Numbered from the stretch's first letter, positions 1 to 9,040 are shown. The stretch is DNA of 64,000 nucleotides from Ascidia mentula (GCA_947561715.1 OX387198.1:17794001-17858000), one strand, 5' to 3'. Notes: generated from the sequence alone by a model not told the origin. Translations and numbers: made by a program.

Positions 1-618
1 ATATATTTTTTTTTATCCAATATCAAAACAAAAGCATTAGATAAGTTTCATGATAATAAAGTAAATATTTCCTCTTGAATGTTACTGTATTTTTGTTATT
101 TACTTTAGAAATACCTAAATTTTTATGGCTGCAAAGCTTGTTTCCACCTTGTTTGTATATTGGAACATAATAAATCCACTGTAGTTTTGAGATTTAACAG
201 CTGTAAAAGAATGTATACCTGTAAAAATATTTGACACATTTTATTTGTCAGGAAATTCTCTCCACTAATAATGTAAACAGCCTGTTGCTTTAGTTTAACA
301 AAACTTTGTAATGCAACCTCTGCAATTAGTGTCACATGAGGCAATGCAAGGTGTCCCATAACAAAACAAAGTTTTTTGTTCTGGATGAATTCACATTTCA
401 AAATTAAGACTGGATAAACCAAGTGAAATGTGTGGGTAAATGACATCATTTTCAGCAACATTGTTTGTTTATGTCATAATAATTGAGAGCTGCGTGCTAG
501 TGTAAAATCTAGCACAGTGCCACAGTCAACAGCTGCACTGATGAGACTTTGCAGGTCGAAACAGTGTGTAAACATTGTTTATGTTGTCCCTTTATTAAAA
601 TTTTGTAATGTTATTCAG
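1..618. other. AT-rich sequence upstream of the first supported exon
   Basis: Probably intronic or non-coding. A minus-strand open frame of 112 codons (123-461) shows no recognisable domain and no splice context. A stretch near 511-546 is flanked by CAG and CAGGTC, but its phase does not join the exon at 619, so I do not call it an exon. Confidence 0.4.
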
Positions 619-682
619 AATCAACAAATTCAGGCTCTACAATCCATCATTAATGTTTCAAAATCTCGGAAAGTTTCAGATT
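619..682 (+). other. EIF4ENIF1: Exon (64 nt) of the 4E-T-like gene
   Basis: Acceptor TTATTCAG precedes it and donor GTAAGT follows it. It reads NQQIQALQSIINVSKSRK and onward in phase 0 and ends in phase 1. The other phase-compatible reading hits a stop in the next exon, which fixes the frame. No convincing exon was found upstream between 1 and 618, so this is the first exon I can support and not necessarily the first of the gene. Confidence 0.6.
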
Positions 683-3500
683 GTAAGTGTTACATATAAA
701 GATTTTACCAAGATCTTTAAGTACAGTAAACATCTGTAAATCCAGCTTCTATTTGACTGTCTTATTAATCTAGATGAGGCAAAGTTCCAGTTTATTATTC
801 TCAAATGTATGTTTTGGGTTTGACGTTGCTACATTAGGTTATCGTTTAAATTAGCTGAATTATACACGACTTGCAAATCCCAAAAAATACTTAACATGGG
901 TTTCTTTACTACCCAAAAGCTTTTGGTGATTTTCTTTGATCAGTTTGGGTTGAACAGTACCATTCTAATAGTAAGACTACATATCTGATTTAAAAAAAAA
1001 TCTTTTGTAGTTACAAGATTGTCATCTCCTGAGGGCACGCACGGTGATGGGGTATTAAAACCTGTTGCACAAAGCAAGAGTTTAAAGCAGCAGCTTGAAA
1101 TGCAAAAGAATGTGTACCAACTTAAGAAAAGGTATATGTGGGTTTAGTTGTTAGTAGTTGCACCTGACAAGTCATAAACCAAGATATTTCTAGGCAAACA
1201 TTGTAATAGCTTTATACTTATAGTTTTACGAAATGGAACAACATTTTGTGGGTAAGAAATTCGTGGGATATATTTTGCAATTAAGTGGTTATTCAAAAAA
1301 AGGTAAAAATAAATGAATTGGCTGCATAAAATAAAAGCTTATGTATGACGTACATTTCAATTGTCTTTATTTGAAACATGTAAATCCACTATTGTACTAA
1401 TCTAGGATAAAATGTTTAATACTGTAAAGTTATGTATGTCTATTTGCACAAACCAAACAATGAATTTTATTGTGTCTTGTCTATAGCCGATCCCAGAAAA
1501 AGGTAAAGGGGGTTAGGGGCGTTTACTGCTAGAATTCAATGGTTTTCAAAGATGGGTCGGGAAGAAATGACAAAAATGTCTAAAGTCCAAGATTTTGAAC
1601 TTGCATAATATTTTATAGTTAGGACGCTCAGGGTCATCACTGCACTTCAGGTATGGTCGCTCAAAAAGCATATTTAGCCTAGCCACAGACACGTCTTTTG
1701 ATTGTACCACAGTACACAAAATATGTTTGGAAATGTCTTAAAGTTTGATGATTTCATGTGTGTGTTGGAGAAAAATGATTTTCAAATTCTCGTGCACAGA
1801 AGTGCACAGCATCTAATATCTTAACTCGTGCGATTACAAATAGTGGTCATGTTCATTGTTACATCACAGAAGTGAAACTATTATGGTTACAGTCAAACCT
1901 CCCCCATGTCTACTTAGCTTACAAAACTAATTATTTTTGTTTCTGCAATTAAAGTAAAACTAAGAAAATTGTGACTGAAACGTTCACTGGTATTTTGTAA
2001 ATCGCTGAAACGTCACCATTGAACACAAAGGGTTCAATCGAATCCAGAAAAGAACCACTGCTTTAAACACTCCATAAACTTGTGTTATTAACTTTTTAAT
2101 CTGTTTGTTCCATAGGCAAATTGAACAACAACAGAAATCTTCTCTCAAAATATTTGCACATGATGAACCTGCCTTATTAAAGGCATCAAGTTCAAAGGTG
2201 AATAATGTTAGCAACAAATGTAAATATCAGAAAAAATGTTTTGTGACAAAATTTACCTGTGTGTTTCAGGTCCATGAGTCAAACAATGGTATGTATTTGC
2301 TTATTATTTACCCCTTCTGCATAATACAAAATGTTTTTTACAGCTATAACAGAGGAGAGAGCTTTGGCAACAGCCTCACTTGCTGCAAAGTTAGCAGAAA
2401 AAACTCAAAAAAATGACTTCCTGAATTTAAAACTAAAACGTTCCAGTAATGAAGTTGGACAAACCATTTCTGCATTTGAACCATCAACTGAAGATAAAGC
2501 TATTTCTTTCATTAGCATGCCACAACCAAAGTCGGAAAACATTGGAGCTAAAAACTTGTTTCATCAACATGAAAGTGCTTTACTTATAGCACAAATGCTT
2601 GCCAAGGCTGGGGTTACTGAAGAGCAACTTAAACAGCTTACACTTGATCAACAAGAACTTATTATATCTATGGTGCAAAATCAATTTTCCCACAGAGATA
2701 TACTAAAGTTGGTAAAACAAGATTCCCATGCAGAATATGCTAACAGTAACCACCCACGTCATCTAACCACCAGCCAACTATCTGTCACACAATGTTTAGC
2801 AAGCAGCACCAATTCAGCTCCAGACATTTCGCCGCTACATGTATCTGGAACACATACTGTAAGGAAACTGCCCAATGTTACAACTTTGACAAATTTGCCA
2901 ATACACGCAAAGGAATCAGTTCCAGTTTCTTACACCCAGCAAACACATGGGTCATCCCGACCACAACCAAGCAGAGTTTTTAATCATACCGTTTTGCCAG
3001 TACACCCAACACTTATTTCTCCTGTTGTACCACATTTAGTTCCCTCTAACATTACCCACCCCTTGATTTCGCCAATTGCTCATCCCACTTTTACCCAAAT
3101 GGTTCAACCAACAGCAAGTGCAATCTCCCAGCCTCATCCTGCATTATTAATGCAAATGCAACAACAAATGTACGCCTCTCAAGTTGCACAACAGCAGCAG
3201 CAGCATGCAGTTTTAGCTGCTATGCATCAACAGCAACTTGTCAATGGGCAGTTTTCTGATAAAACTCAATCAGGTAAATATATTACTAAATCAGGTAAAG
3301 TAAAACAATTAACGCTTTTTTGTGTAGAAATTCAAAAGGATGAGACATTTCAAAATCCATTGTCTCAGTGGTTTAGTAGGGAAGTTTTGCGACAATCACA
3401 GTTTTCAGCAGCAGCACCACCAGTTCGTGATTCAACTAGAGTTTATAGCACACCTAATGCACATCCCAATACAGGACCTGTAATGCAAAACAAACATTAA
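619..3500 (+). CDS. EIF4ENIF1: eIF4E-transporter (4E-T)-like protein, 3' part of gene, six exons
   Basis: Joining 619-682, 1011-1131, 2116-2197, 2270-2288, 2344-3273 and 3328-3500 gives 1389 nt, exactly 463 codons including a TAA stop, with matching phases at all five junctions. The 462-residue product is low-complexity: an Ala/Glu/Lys-rich stretch, a helical-looking Leu/Gln/Glu segment near residues 170-205 (LLIAQMLAKAG, EEQLKQLTLDQQE), then a long Pro/His/Gln/Ser-rich tail with HP repeats and poly-Gln. The strongest link to a family is the C-terminal motif PLSQWFSREVLRQ (W near residue 420), which resembles the conserved WF..-VL-Q motif at the C-terminus of vertebrate 4E-T. 4E-T binds eIF4E, shuttles it to the nucleus and to P-bodies, and represses translation with DDX6, LSM14 and PatL1. 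The N-terminal eIF4E-binding region is not in the window. The assignment rests on one motif plus composition and was recalled, not searched. Retention of the 54-nt last intron would give 480 residues. Confidence 0.62.
1011..1131 (+). other. EIF4ENIF1: Exon (121 nt) of the 4E-T-like gene
   Basis: Acceptor TCTTTTGTAG and donor GTATAT bound it. Its first two bases complete a Phe codon begun in the previous exon, and it ends two bases into an Arg codon. The product is polar and Gln/Lys-rich (SKSLKQQLEMQKNVYQLKKR), probably helical or coiled. The following intron of 984 nt is the longest in the visible part of the gene. Confidence 0.65.
1132..2115 (+). other. 984-nt intron of the 4E-T-like gene
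   Basis: Donor GTATAT at 1132 and acceptor CATAG at 2111-2115. The exons on either side join in phase without anything between them. No additional exon, RNA gene or mobile element was recognised inside. Confidence 0.6.
2116..2197 (+). other. EIF4ENIF1: Exon (82 nt) of the 4E-T-like gene
   Basis: Acceptor TTCCATAG and donor GTGAAT bound it. One base completes the Arg codon, followed by 27 codons beginning QIEQQQKSSLKIFAHDEP. The following 72-nt intron is a multiple of three and free of in-frame stops, so its retention would add 24 residues without a frameshift. Confidence 0.65.
2270..2288 (+). other. EIF4ENIF1: 19-nt micro-exon of the 4E-T-like gene
   Basis: Acceptor GTGTTTCAG and donor GTATGT enclose only GTCCATGAGTCAAACAATG, which reads VHESNN plus one base. 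It is needed to join exon 2116-2197 (phase 0) to exon 2344-3273 (which needs one base before it). Skipping it would shift the frame. The flanking introns are 72 and 55 nt. Confidence 0.55.
2344..3273 (+). other. EIF4ENIF1: Large exon (930 nt) of the 4E-T-like gene
   Basis: Acceptor TTTTTTACAG opens it; two bases complete an Ala codon and the frame stays open for 310 codons. It holds the Ala/Lys-rich segment AITEERALATASLAAKLAEK, the Leu/Gln-rich segment near 2571-2680, and the Pro/His/Gln tail including a CAG-rich poly-Gln stretch near 3190-3205. It ends at donor GTAAAT. Confidence 0.7.
3274..3327 (+). other. Probable 54-nt intron, in frame and stop-free
   Basis: Donor GTAAAT, a TACTAAAT branch-like motif, a second branch-like CAATTAAC, and a T-rich tract ending TGTGTAG. 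The length is a multiple of three with no in-frame stop, so a continuous reading through it (18 extra residues) is equally possible on frame alone. I favour an intron because of the size match with the 55- and 72-nt introns and the good splice signals. Confidence 0.6.
3328..3500 (+). other. EIF4ENIF1: Terminal coding exon of the 4E-T-like gene
   Basis: Reads EIQKDETFQNPLSQWF and onward to a TAA at 3498-3500. It contains the C-terminal WF motif used to identify the gene. Confidence 0.68.
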
Positions 3501-3530
3501 ACTTGTTTTGTTTGGTATTATGTGTATAAA

Positions 3531-3536
3531 AATAAA
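3531..3536 (+). terminator. Poly(A) signal AATAAA of the 4E-T-like gene
   Basis: AATAAA lies 30 bases after the stop codon, followed by an A-run and then GT-rich sequence (ATGTATGTGTAGGTTGGT), a plausible downstream element. The 3' UTR would therefore be very short. Confidence 0.6.
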
Positions 3537-3942
3537 AAAAAATGTATGTGTAGGTTGGTCAGGCATTTCGACAGACAAAATAGTGAACTATAAACCGTGG
3601 TACCGTTTTTTTTTTGCTAAACTGGGCGTGTGTTTTGTAACTGCGGAGTAAAATTATGTGTAACAATACAAAGGTGCCAATGTTCAGGCAGAATCAGCAC
3701 AGATACTCTGACTTTTGTTTGGGCAATTTTAGTGTTAGTTTCGGGTTTTTTTAGTCGGCTACACCATTGGTGCTGGACGTTGTTTAAACTCCGGTTGCAA
3801 AAGTACCAAAGTATTTTAGCGGATTATGGGAAAAACGTTATTTCATTTGAGTTTCGAGTCTAGTGTACAATTGTACGTACCTGTGTTGTAGAAATCGGCG
3901 AAACCCCAATTTACGTCACAATGAAGTTGGTGGTATAGCATA
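3537..3942. other. Intergenic sequence, nothing recognised
   Basis: Between the poly(A) signal and the first MITE. A 77-codon open frame at 3630-3863 is hydrophobic but has no recognisable family signature or context. I see no supported feature. Confidence 0.4.
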
Positions 3943-3950
3943 CACTAGAC

Positions 3951-4188
3951 CAGTGTTTCTTAACCTTTTTTGGATCACGAACCCCTAAAACAATCTTTGA
4001 AAAACTATGGACCCCTTTGCAAGAAACACATTGCAAATGTCGAAAAATTAAAATTCGTGGACAGCGAAACCTTATGGACAGAGGAAAATACGTGGATTTT
4101 CGGAATAATTTTATTTCGTTTCATGGACCCCTTAATGCATCTTCTCGGACCCCTTGGGGGTTCATGGACCCCAGGTTAAGAACCCCTG
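3951..4188 (+). mobile_element. hAT-type MITE, copy 1 (238 bp)
   Basis: It begins CAGTGTTTCTTAACC and ends GGTTAAGAACCCCTG, terminal inverted repeats of about 15 bp with two mismatches, of the kind seen in hAT (Charlie-like) elements. It is flanked by a perfect 8-bp target duplication, CACTAGAC, at 3943-3950 and 4189-4196; 8 bp is diagnostic for hAT. There is no transposase, so it is non-autonomous. Open frames across it come from the element and are not genes. It differs from the inverted copy at 5760-5997 at five positions. Confidence 0.93.
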
Positions 4189-4378
4189 CACTAGACTGAT
4201 TTTCTGTTGGTCCCACATATCGGTGTTTCTAAAATGCACATTGACAGACGAGTTTATTGAAGCTATGTTTTTTTTACAGAAGAAATAACCGTGAGAAAAT
4301 AAGCAAACACAGAAGACTTCCTGAAACATTCCATTGGGTGACGGGGTACTGCAGCGTACCAATATATAGGATTCCCCG

Positions 4379-4555
4379 TCGCTGCTTTGATGAATTTAAA
4401 GTCTGCTTGCGTGTTCTTGCTGTATAGGTTACTAAGTTCGACTCCGTGGCAGACTTGTTTATTAATTGAAAGACACGATTGCAATACCAGGTGGCTTAAA
4501 GTTTAATTTGTTCCATTTTTAGTGACTGAGCGAGTAACTTCTACCGCGTGCCAGT
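4379..4555 (+). repeat. Diverged direct repeat, copy 1 (about 175 bp)
   Basis: Shares a series of blocks with 4979-5158: AAGTCTGCTTGCGT, GCAGACTT-TTTATTAATTGAAA, GCGTAAAG/GCTTAAAG then TTTAATTTGTTCCA, and AGTGACTGAG-GAGTA. Identity is roughly 75-80% by eye with small indels. Origin unknown; no terminal repeats or target duplication found. Confidence 0.7.
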
Positions 4556-4978
4556 TGTTAGTTAAGTGACCGAGACTATAGTTGGGAGGCAAAGTTAATG
4601 ACAGACAATAATGAAAGCGAATTATGACAACGAATTGAGAGAGAGATAAGTGCGAACGGGTATTTAACAAGTTACAAATGAAGAAAAAGGTCTTTCGTCG
4701 AGCCGGATGCCAGAAGGCTGTGCGATTTCTGCCGGAAAGCCTAACACCGTCTGCAGACTTCGGTCCATATGTGTTCCAAATGTGTGAAGACTTAAGTAGG
4801 GAAACATGCGTGTTGCTACAGTACTCAAGTGGAGACGAGGTTACACGAATAACAGATTGTACTTTTGCTTAATAATGTCGTTGGTCCGTTGCCAGTGATC
4901 CGGTAGCATCCCAGCAAACATTCTTCGTTTGAGTAACATTAGAAGTCGGTTGTTCACAGCGTCGAAAATTTGTTTTTA

Positions 4979-5158
4979 CGGCTGCTATAACTGAAGCTAA
5001 GTCTGCTTGCGTATTCTTGCCGTTGATACTAAATTCAACTCCGAGAGCAGACTTATTTATTAATTGAAACACACGTTTGCAAAATCAGGCGGCGTAAAGT
5101 TTAATTTGTTCCAAGCGCGTTACAGTGACTGAGGGAGTATTTCTATACTGCGTGTGTA
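4979..5158 (+). repeat. Diverged direct repeat, copy 2
   Basis: Same order of conserved blocks as 4379-4555, 600 bp downstream. The level of divergence suggests an old local duplication or two insertions of an unrecognised repeat family. Confidence 0.7.
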
Positions 5159-5310
5159 GGGCGTTATTTAAGACGTCTACATAAAATAATAACTCTGCCT
5201 TATATCTGACTCCTAATAAAAAGGCTACTCTCTAACCCAAAAACAATCTATCAGTTTAATATAAGTAACAGTCGCACGAATATTAATAATAAAACGTTAC
5301 AAACCTATGG

Positions 5311-5620
5311 TTGGCCATGGGTGTCATAATTCGTTATGTTGTACACGTACCTTAGATAACGAGCGTGTACCTTGTTAACGAACGCGCACGTTATTTAAAG
5401 CCTGGCCAACAGTGTCATAATTCGAATGAGAGCGACATCATGTGGAATAATAAGGTACGCGTGCGTTAATAAGCAGCACGTTCGCTATTAGTGTACATGC
5501 ACCTTAATAGGATACGTTTCATGGCCAACCGTGTCATCAGTCAAACTCATGTACGCGTACCTAATTAACATGTAACTTAACGTGCGCGCATGTTAAGTTG
5601 GCGATAGTGTCATAATCTTA
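5311..5620. repeat. Four degenerate copies of a TGGCCAAC-GTGTCATA motif in a CpG-rich block
   Basis: Copies start near 5311 (TTGGCCATGGGTGTCATAAT), 5402 (CTGGCCAACAGTGTCATAAT), 5521 (ATGGCCAACCGTGTCATC) and 5598 (TTGGCGATAGTGTCATAAT), 75-120 bp apart. Between them are alternating purine/pyrimidine CpG stretches such as GTACACGTACC, GTACGCGTAC and GTGCGCGCATG. A 26-bp near-perfect palindrome occupies 5574-5599 (arms AACTTAAC and GTTAAGTT around GCGCGC). The function is unknown. Confidence 0.65.
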
Positions 5621-5759
5621 GGTAAAATTACTTGTACTGTCACCAGCTTATGGCGTAGATATGCTCTTGTTTTCTGCTTTCACTTTTGCAAATATCACTC
5701 ATGTAACCACCTAGTGGATATCTGTAGTTCGCGCCGTTTACTTCATTGTTAGTCTAGAT

Positions 5760-5997
5760 CAGGGGTTCTTAACCTGGGGTCCATGAACCCCCAAGGGGTC
5801 CGAGAAGATACATTAAGGGGTCCATGAAACGAAATAAAATTATTCCGAAAATCCACGTATTTTCCTTTGTCCATAAGGTTTCGCTGTCCACGAATTTTAA
5901 TTTTTCGACATTTGCAATGTGTTTCTTGCAAAGGGGTCCATAGCTTTTCAAAGAATGTTTTAGGGGTTCGCGATCCAAAAAAGGTTAAGAAACACTG
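5760..5997 (-). mobile_element. hAT-type MITE, copy 2 (238 bp), inverted
   Basis: Reverse complement of the element at 3951-4188, same length and about 98% identical (five substitutions, no indels by eye). It is flanked by a perfect 8-bp target duplication GTCTAGAT at 5752-5759 and 5998-6005, which also fits the hAT target preference nTnnnnAn. Because its target duplication differs from that of copy 1, it inserted independently. Confidence 0.93.
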
Positions 5998-6018
5998 GTC
6001 TAGATAGAGCAGTATAGA

Positions 6019-6406
6019 CACTTAAACCACCCCGTTTCATGCGTGGCTACTCAACATTAGTTTTCACGAAGACTTTGCAATATTATAACTCTAATATTTA
6101 GTTTGTTTATGCAAAAACGTTGTTACACACTAAGAGCATTTTGTTTTTTGGTAGATTTGCCTAAAGACCAAGAATTTTGATACTTTAGGACGTGTGTAAC
6201 ATTGCCGAAGCATGTGGATAACGAAACAAACGTTTCGTTGATGGAATATGTTTTGTTTGCTTTTAAAATACCTCTATGCAATGCCTTGATAACTATTTTG
6301 GTTTAGAAAGAATGATATTTCTAACAAACATGTGTGAAAAGCTAGTTTAACATATCACGAAAACCGGGGAAATCCCGTTTCGCCCGTCCGTGAGGTGGTT
6401 TAAGTG
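6019..6406. repeat. 388-bp segment bounded by 13-bp inverted repeats
   Basis: CACTTAAACCACC at 6019-6031 is the exact reverse complement of GGTGGTTTAAGTG at 6394-6406. This could be a second small inverted-repeat element, but I see no convincing target duplication outside the repeats and no known terminal motif, so the call is tentative. The interior has no open frame of note. Confidence 0.4.
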
Positions 6407-6410
6407 CGGT

Positions 6411-6430
6411 CCTTCTAAAATGTACTCGTG
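6411..6430 (+). repeat. Flank shared (inverted) by the two 10-bp arrays
   Basis: CCTTCTAAAATGTACTCGTG just before the first array matches the reverse complement of the sequence just after the second array (about 8328-8344, GCTTCTAGAATGTGGCCGTG), about 75% over 20 bp. It suggests that both arrays derive from one source segment. Confidence 0.5.
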
Positions 6431-6692
6431 CAATTATGTGGAGCTATGTGTCGCTATGTGCAACTATGTGGAGCTATGTGCAACTATGTGAAGCTATGTG
6501 GAGCTATATGTGAAGTTATTTGTCGCTATGTGCAACTATGTGAAGCTATGTGTCGCTACGTGAAGCTATGTGTCGCTACGTGGAGCTATGTGCAACTATG
6601 TGTCGCTACGTGAAGCTACGTGAAGCTATGTGTCGCTACGTGGAGCTATGTGCAACTTTGTGAAGCTATGTGCAAGTATGTCGAGCTATGTG
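6431..6692 (+). repeat. 10-bp minisatellite array NNN-CTATGTG (about 26 units)
   Basis: A strict 10-bp period: a constant CTATGTG (sometimes CTACGTG) preceded by one of four triplets, CAA, GAG, TCG or AAG. One unit near 6507-6515 has a small insertion. The period is not a multiple of three and the + strand unit lacks stops, so all three frames stay open; the open frames at 6428-6904 arise from this and are not genes. The same repeat occurs inverted at 7678-8327. Confidence 0.95.
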
Positions 6693-6744
6693 CCATTGGT
6701 CATCAAGGCCCGCAAAGCTTAGACGCCCAGAGAAGGCAAGAAAT

Positions 6745-6763
6745 ATTCATTCATTCATTCATT
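6745..6763 (+). repeat. (ATTC)n microsatellite, possible 3' tail of a minus-strand LINE-like fragment
   Basis: Nearly five ATTC units. Read on the minus strand, sequence from about 6880 down to here ends AAATAAACCAATGAATGAATG, like the short-repeat tails of some non-LTR retrotransposons. No reverse transcriptase is visible, so this is only a possibility. Confidence 0.35.
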
Positions 6764-7677
6764 GGTTTATTTTTGCCCAAAGTATTTCAGTTTAAAAGGA
6801 TGGGGAATGCGAGAGTATGGGCAGGGGGACGCTGGATGAACCTTCAGGTTTTCGGTGCCAAGCGTCACCCTTGGTGTAATTACTCAACAACACAAGATGA
6901 ATAATGAAAACGAAAACATAAACATAAAGACGAACGGAAAAATTGTGCAAAAGTGAACAATGAAAATAAGAAAATTTTACAATAAAAAAATTTACAATAA
7001 GGAAATGTAAAGACGTTGTAGAAAACATAAATAGTAAATAACGAGAACAAAACAATCAAACTAAATATAATTAAATACTGCACGTTAAATCTTGGTTTTA
7101 CTCTATACGTCACTACATTTTACATTTTGGATATCTTGTTTATAGATTCTGCTTTTCTAACACTGTATGAAATTGGAATTATTGCTTTTGAATTCCCTGT
7201 ATACAAGAAAACAGTTTTAAACAGTTGTCCGCCCTCCGATCGTCCTTATACTCGCATGTGTGCGGCGCTTGGTAAAAAGTGTTTGGCGACCCCTGTTTTA
7301 TGCAATATAGACCAGGTGTATATGTTGTTACTTCAACGTATATTTGCCTAGTTTTGTTAATGAACAGTAGTCTTTATTTTGGCATTGTCTTGTATTGTTC
7401 TCCTTAGTATTGTTGTTGTGTCATCGCTGCAACAGTGTGTATTCTTTGGTTACATCACGAACAAAAATTTGTTTCAATACTAGTGTTTGCAAGCTATTTT
7501 GCATGGAAAGGTGTATGGGGCTAATTGGCAATTGAGTAACCTTGGTAAAAGGCGGTTTATAAACGCATTGGAAGACATACCATAACCAAGGCGTACATAA
7601 CGTTACGTTGACATCTTTTCAAACCTTTTCGCCTCATGGTTGTTTTGGATAATAAGTTGCAGGTGGTTTGGGTTGAT
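6764..7677. other. Spacer between the two inverted minisatellite arrays
   Basis: AT-rich, with an A-rich stretch on the + strand at about 6900-7060. Short open frames on both strands (6792-7113 minus, 7127-7351 plus) have no recognisable motif and no sign of being genes. Nothing else is supported. Confidence 0.4.
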
Positions 7678-8327
7678 CACATAGCGACACATATTTGCAC
7701 ATAGCGACACATAGCTCCACATAGTTACACATTGCTCCACATATAGTCACACATAGCTCCACATAGTTGCACATAGCTCCACATGATTGCACATAACTCC
7801 GCATAGCTCCACATAGCGACACATAGTTGCACATAGCTCCACATAGCTTCACATAGTTGCACATAGCTCCACATAATTGCACATAGCGACACATATTTGC
7901 ACATAGCTCCACATAATTGCACATAGCGACACATAGTTGCACATAGCTCCACATAACTTCACATAGTTGCACATAGCTCCACATAATTGCACATAGCGAC
8001 ACATATTTGCACATAGCTCCACATAATTGCACATAGCGACACATAGCTCCACATAGTTGCACATAGCTCCACATAGTTGCACATAGCGATACATAGTTGC
8101 ACATAGCTCCACATAGCTTCACACAGTTGCACATAGCTCCATTTGCACATAGCTCCACATAGTTGCACATAGCGACACATAGTTGCACATAGCGACACAT
8201 AGTTCCACATAGTTGCACATAGCTCCACATAGCTTCACATAGTTGCACATAGCTCCACATAATTGCACATAGCGACACATAGTTGTACATAGCTGCACAT
8301 AGCTCCACATAGCGGCACATAGTTGCA
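7678..8327 (-). repeat. 10-bp minisatellite array, inverted (about 65 units)
   Basis: Reverse complement of the unit at 6431-6692: CACATAG plus a triplet, mainly TTG, CTC, CGA or CTT. A higher-order period of 11 units (110 bp) is visible: 7821-7930 and 7931-8040 are nearly identical, and partial copies follow near 8091-8140 and 8205-8280. A 286-codon minus-strand open frame over the array (7634-8494) is Cys/Tyr/Met-rich, purely because of the repeat. Confidence 0.95.
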
Positions 8328-8344
8328 CGGCCACATTCTAGAAG

Positions 8345-9040
8345 CACCCATCCCAACAGGAACTTGCAACGTGAGGTTTTACTGCAATCAAATCTGCCTT
8401 TGGCAAACGTGACACAATTAAATTGCAACGTATTTAGCCTTAAATCCCTAGTTTGACAATATAGAACAGTTAAGTTACATGTATATTTGATCAAGCGGTT
8501 GATAAATACGAGATTTACACACAGAAGGCAACCAAATCAGGTGCAGCTTTGGCCCGGCTGTGCTAAAGCTTTAATCTAGAAGGGCAAGTGCCTATAGTCT
8601 CCTTAAATGATCACAGGCCCAAATGTACCATGGCCCACACAAATTTGTAAGTACTGGAAATATATTTTTCAAATATTCAAAATTTGTTCTCTTTTTCTGT
8701 AATTAAACATTTCGACTGCGGAGTTGCGCTGTATTCTCAGCTAACCTTGTACTTTTACGTGCGTGCATGCTTTCACAAATTATCTTCATTTGAAGTTATA
8801 CCAAAGTAAACATGTGCAAATAACCAAAATGTTAAGTAACCGGCGACAATCTGATTATGTTTTTATTGGATTCACTCGGAATAGACACAGCTATTTAAAC
8901 ACAATCATGGAAGTAACTACAAAAACCTGCTAATATCAAGATTATGCAATTGTAAATTCCATTGCACTAGGGGAGATCAAATTTAAGTCAAATTCTTGCA
9001 TAAAATCACCATATGATTCATACATTACACTTAATTCAAG
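8345..9040. other. AT-rich sequence before the satellite, nothing recognised
   Basis: No open frame of note, no terminal repeats, no tandem structure. It is the unique-sequence boundary of the satellite array. Confidence 0.45.

Larger units (their letters stand above)
4197..5310. other. Intergenic sequence between the MITEs
   Basis: No gene recognised. It contains the two copies of a diverged direct repeat (listed separately). A 64-codon open frame at 4678-4872 has no recognisable motif and overlaps no splice context I trust. Confidence 0.4.

Noticed and set aside
123..461. 112-codon minus-strand open frame
   Set aside because: No recognisable domain, hydrophobic and AT-driven composition, opposite to the gene and within its probable intronic region.
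511..546. Possible extra upstream exon flanked by CAG and CAGGTC
   Set aside because: Weak donor, and its phase does not match the exon at 619, whose alternative frame runs into a stop in the next exon.
3970..4199. Two overlapping open frames, repeated on the minus strand at 5749-6021
   Set aside because: They lie inside the MITE copies and translate its non-coding interior.
4678..4872. 64-codon open frame starting MKKKVFRRAGCQK
   Set aside because: No family resemblance, no splice or poly(A) context that I trust, and it lies between copies of a diverged repeat.
3943..6005. The two MITEs plus the DNA between them as a composite transposon
   Set aside because: Each MITE has its own complete and different 8-bp target duplication, so they inserted separately.
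6428..6904. Open frames on the + strand over the first minisatellite
   Set aside because: Same cause as above, followed by unrelated sequence with no motif.
7634..8494. 286-codon minus-strand open frame, Cys/Tyr/Met-rich
   Set aside because: It is the 10-bp minisatellite read in three frames in turn; other frames are equally open.
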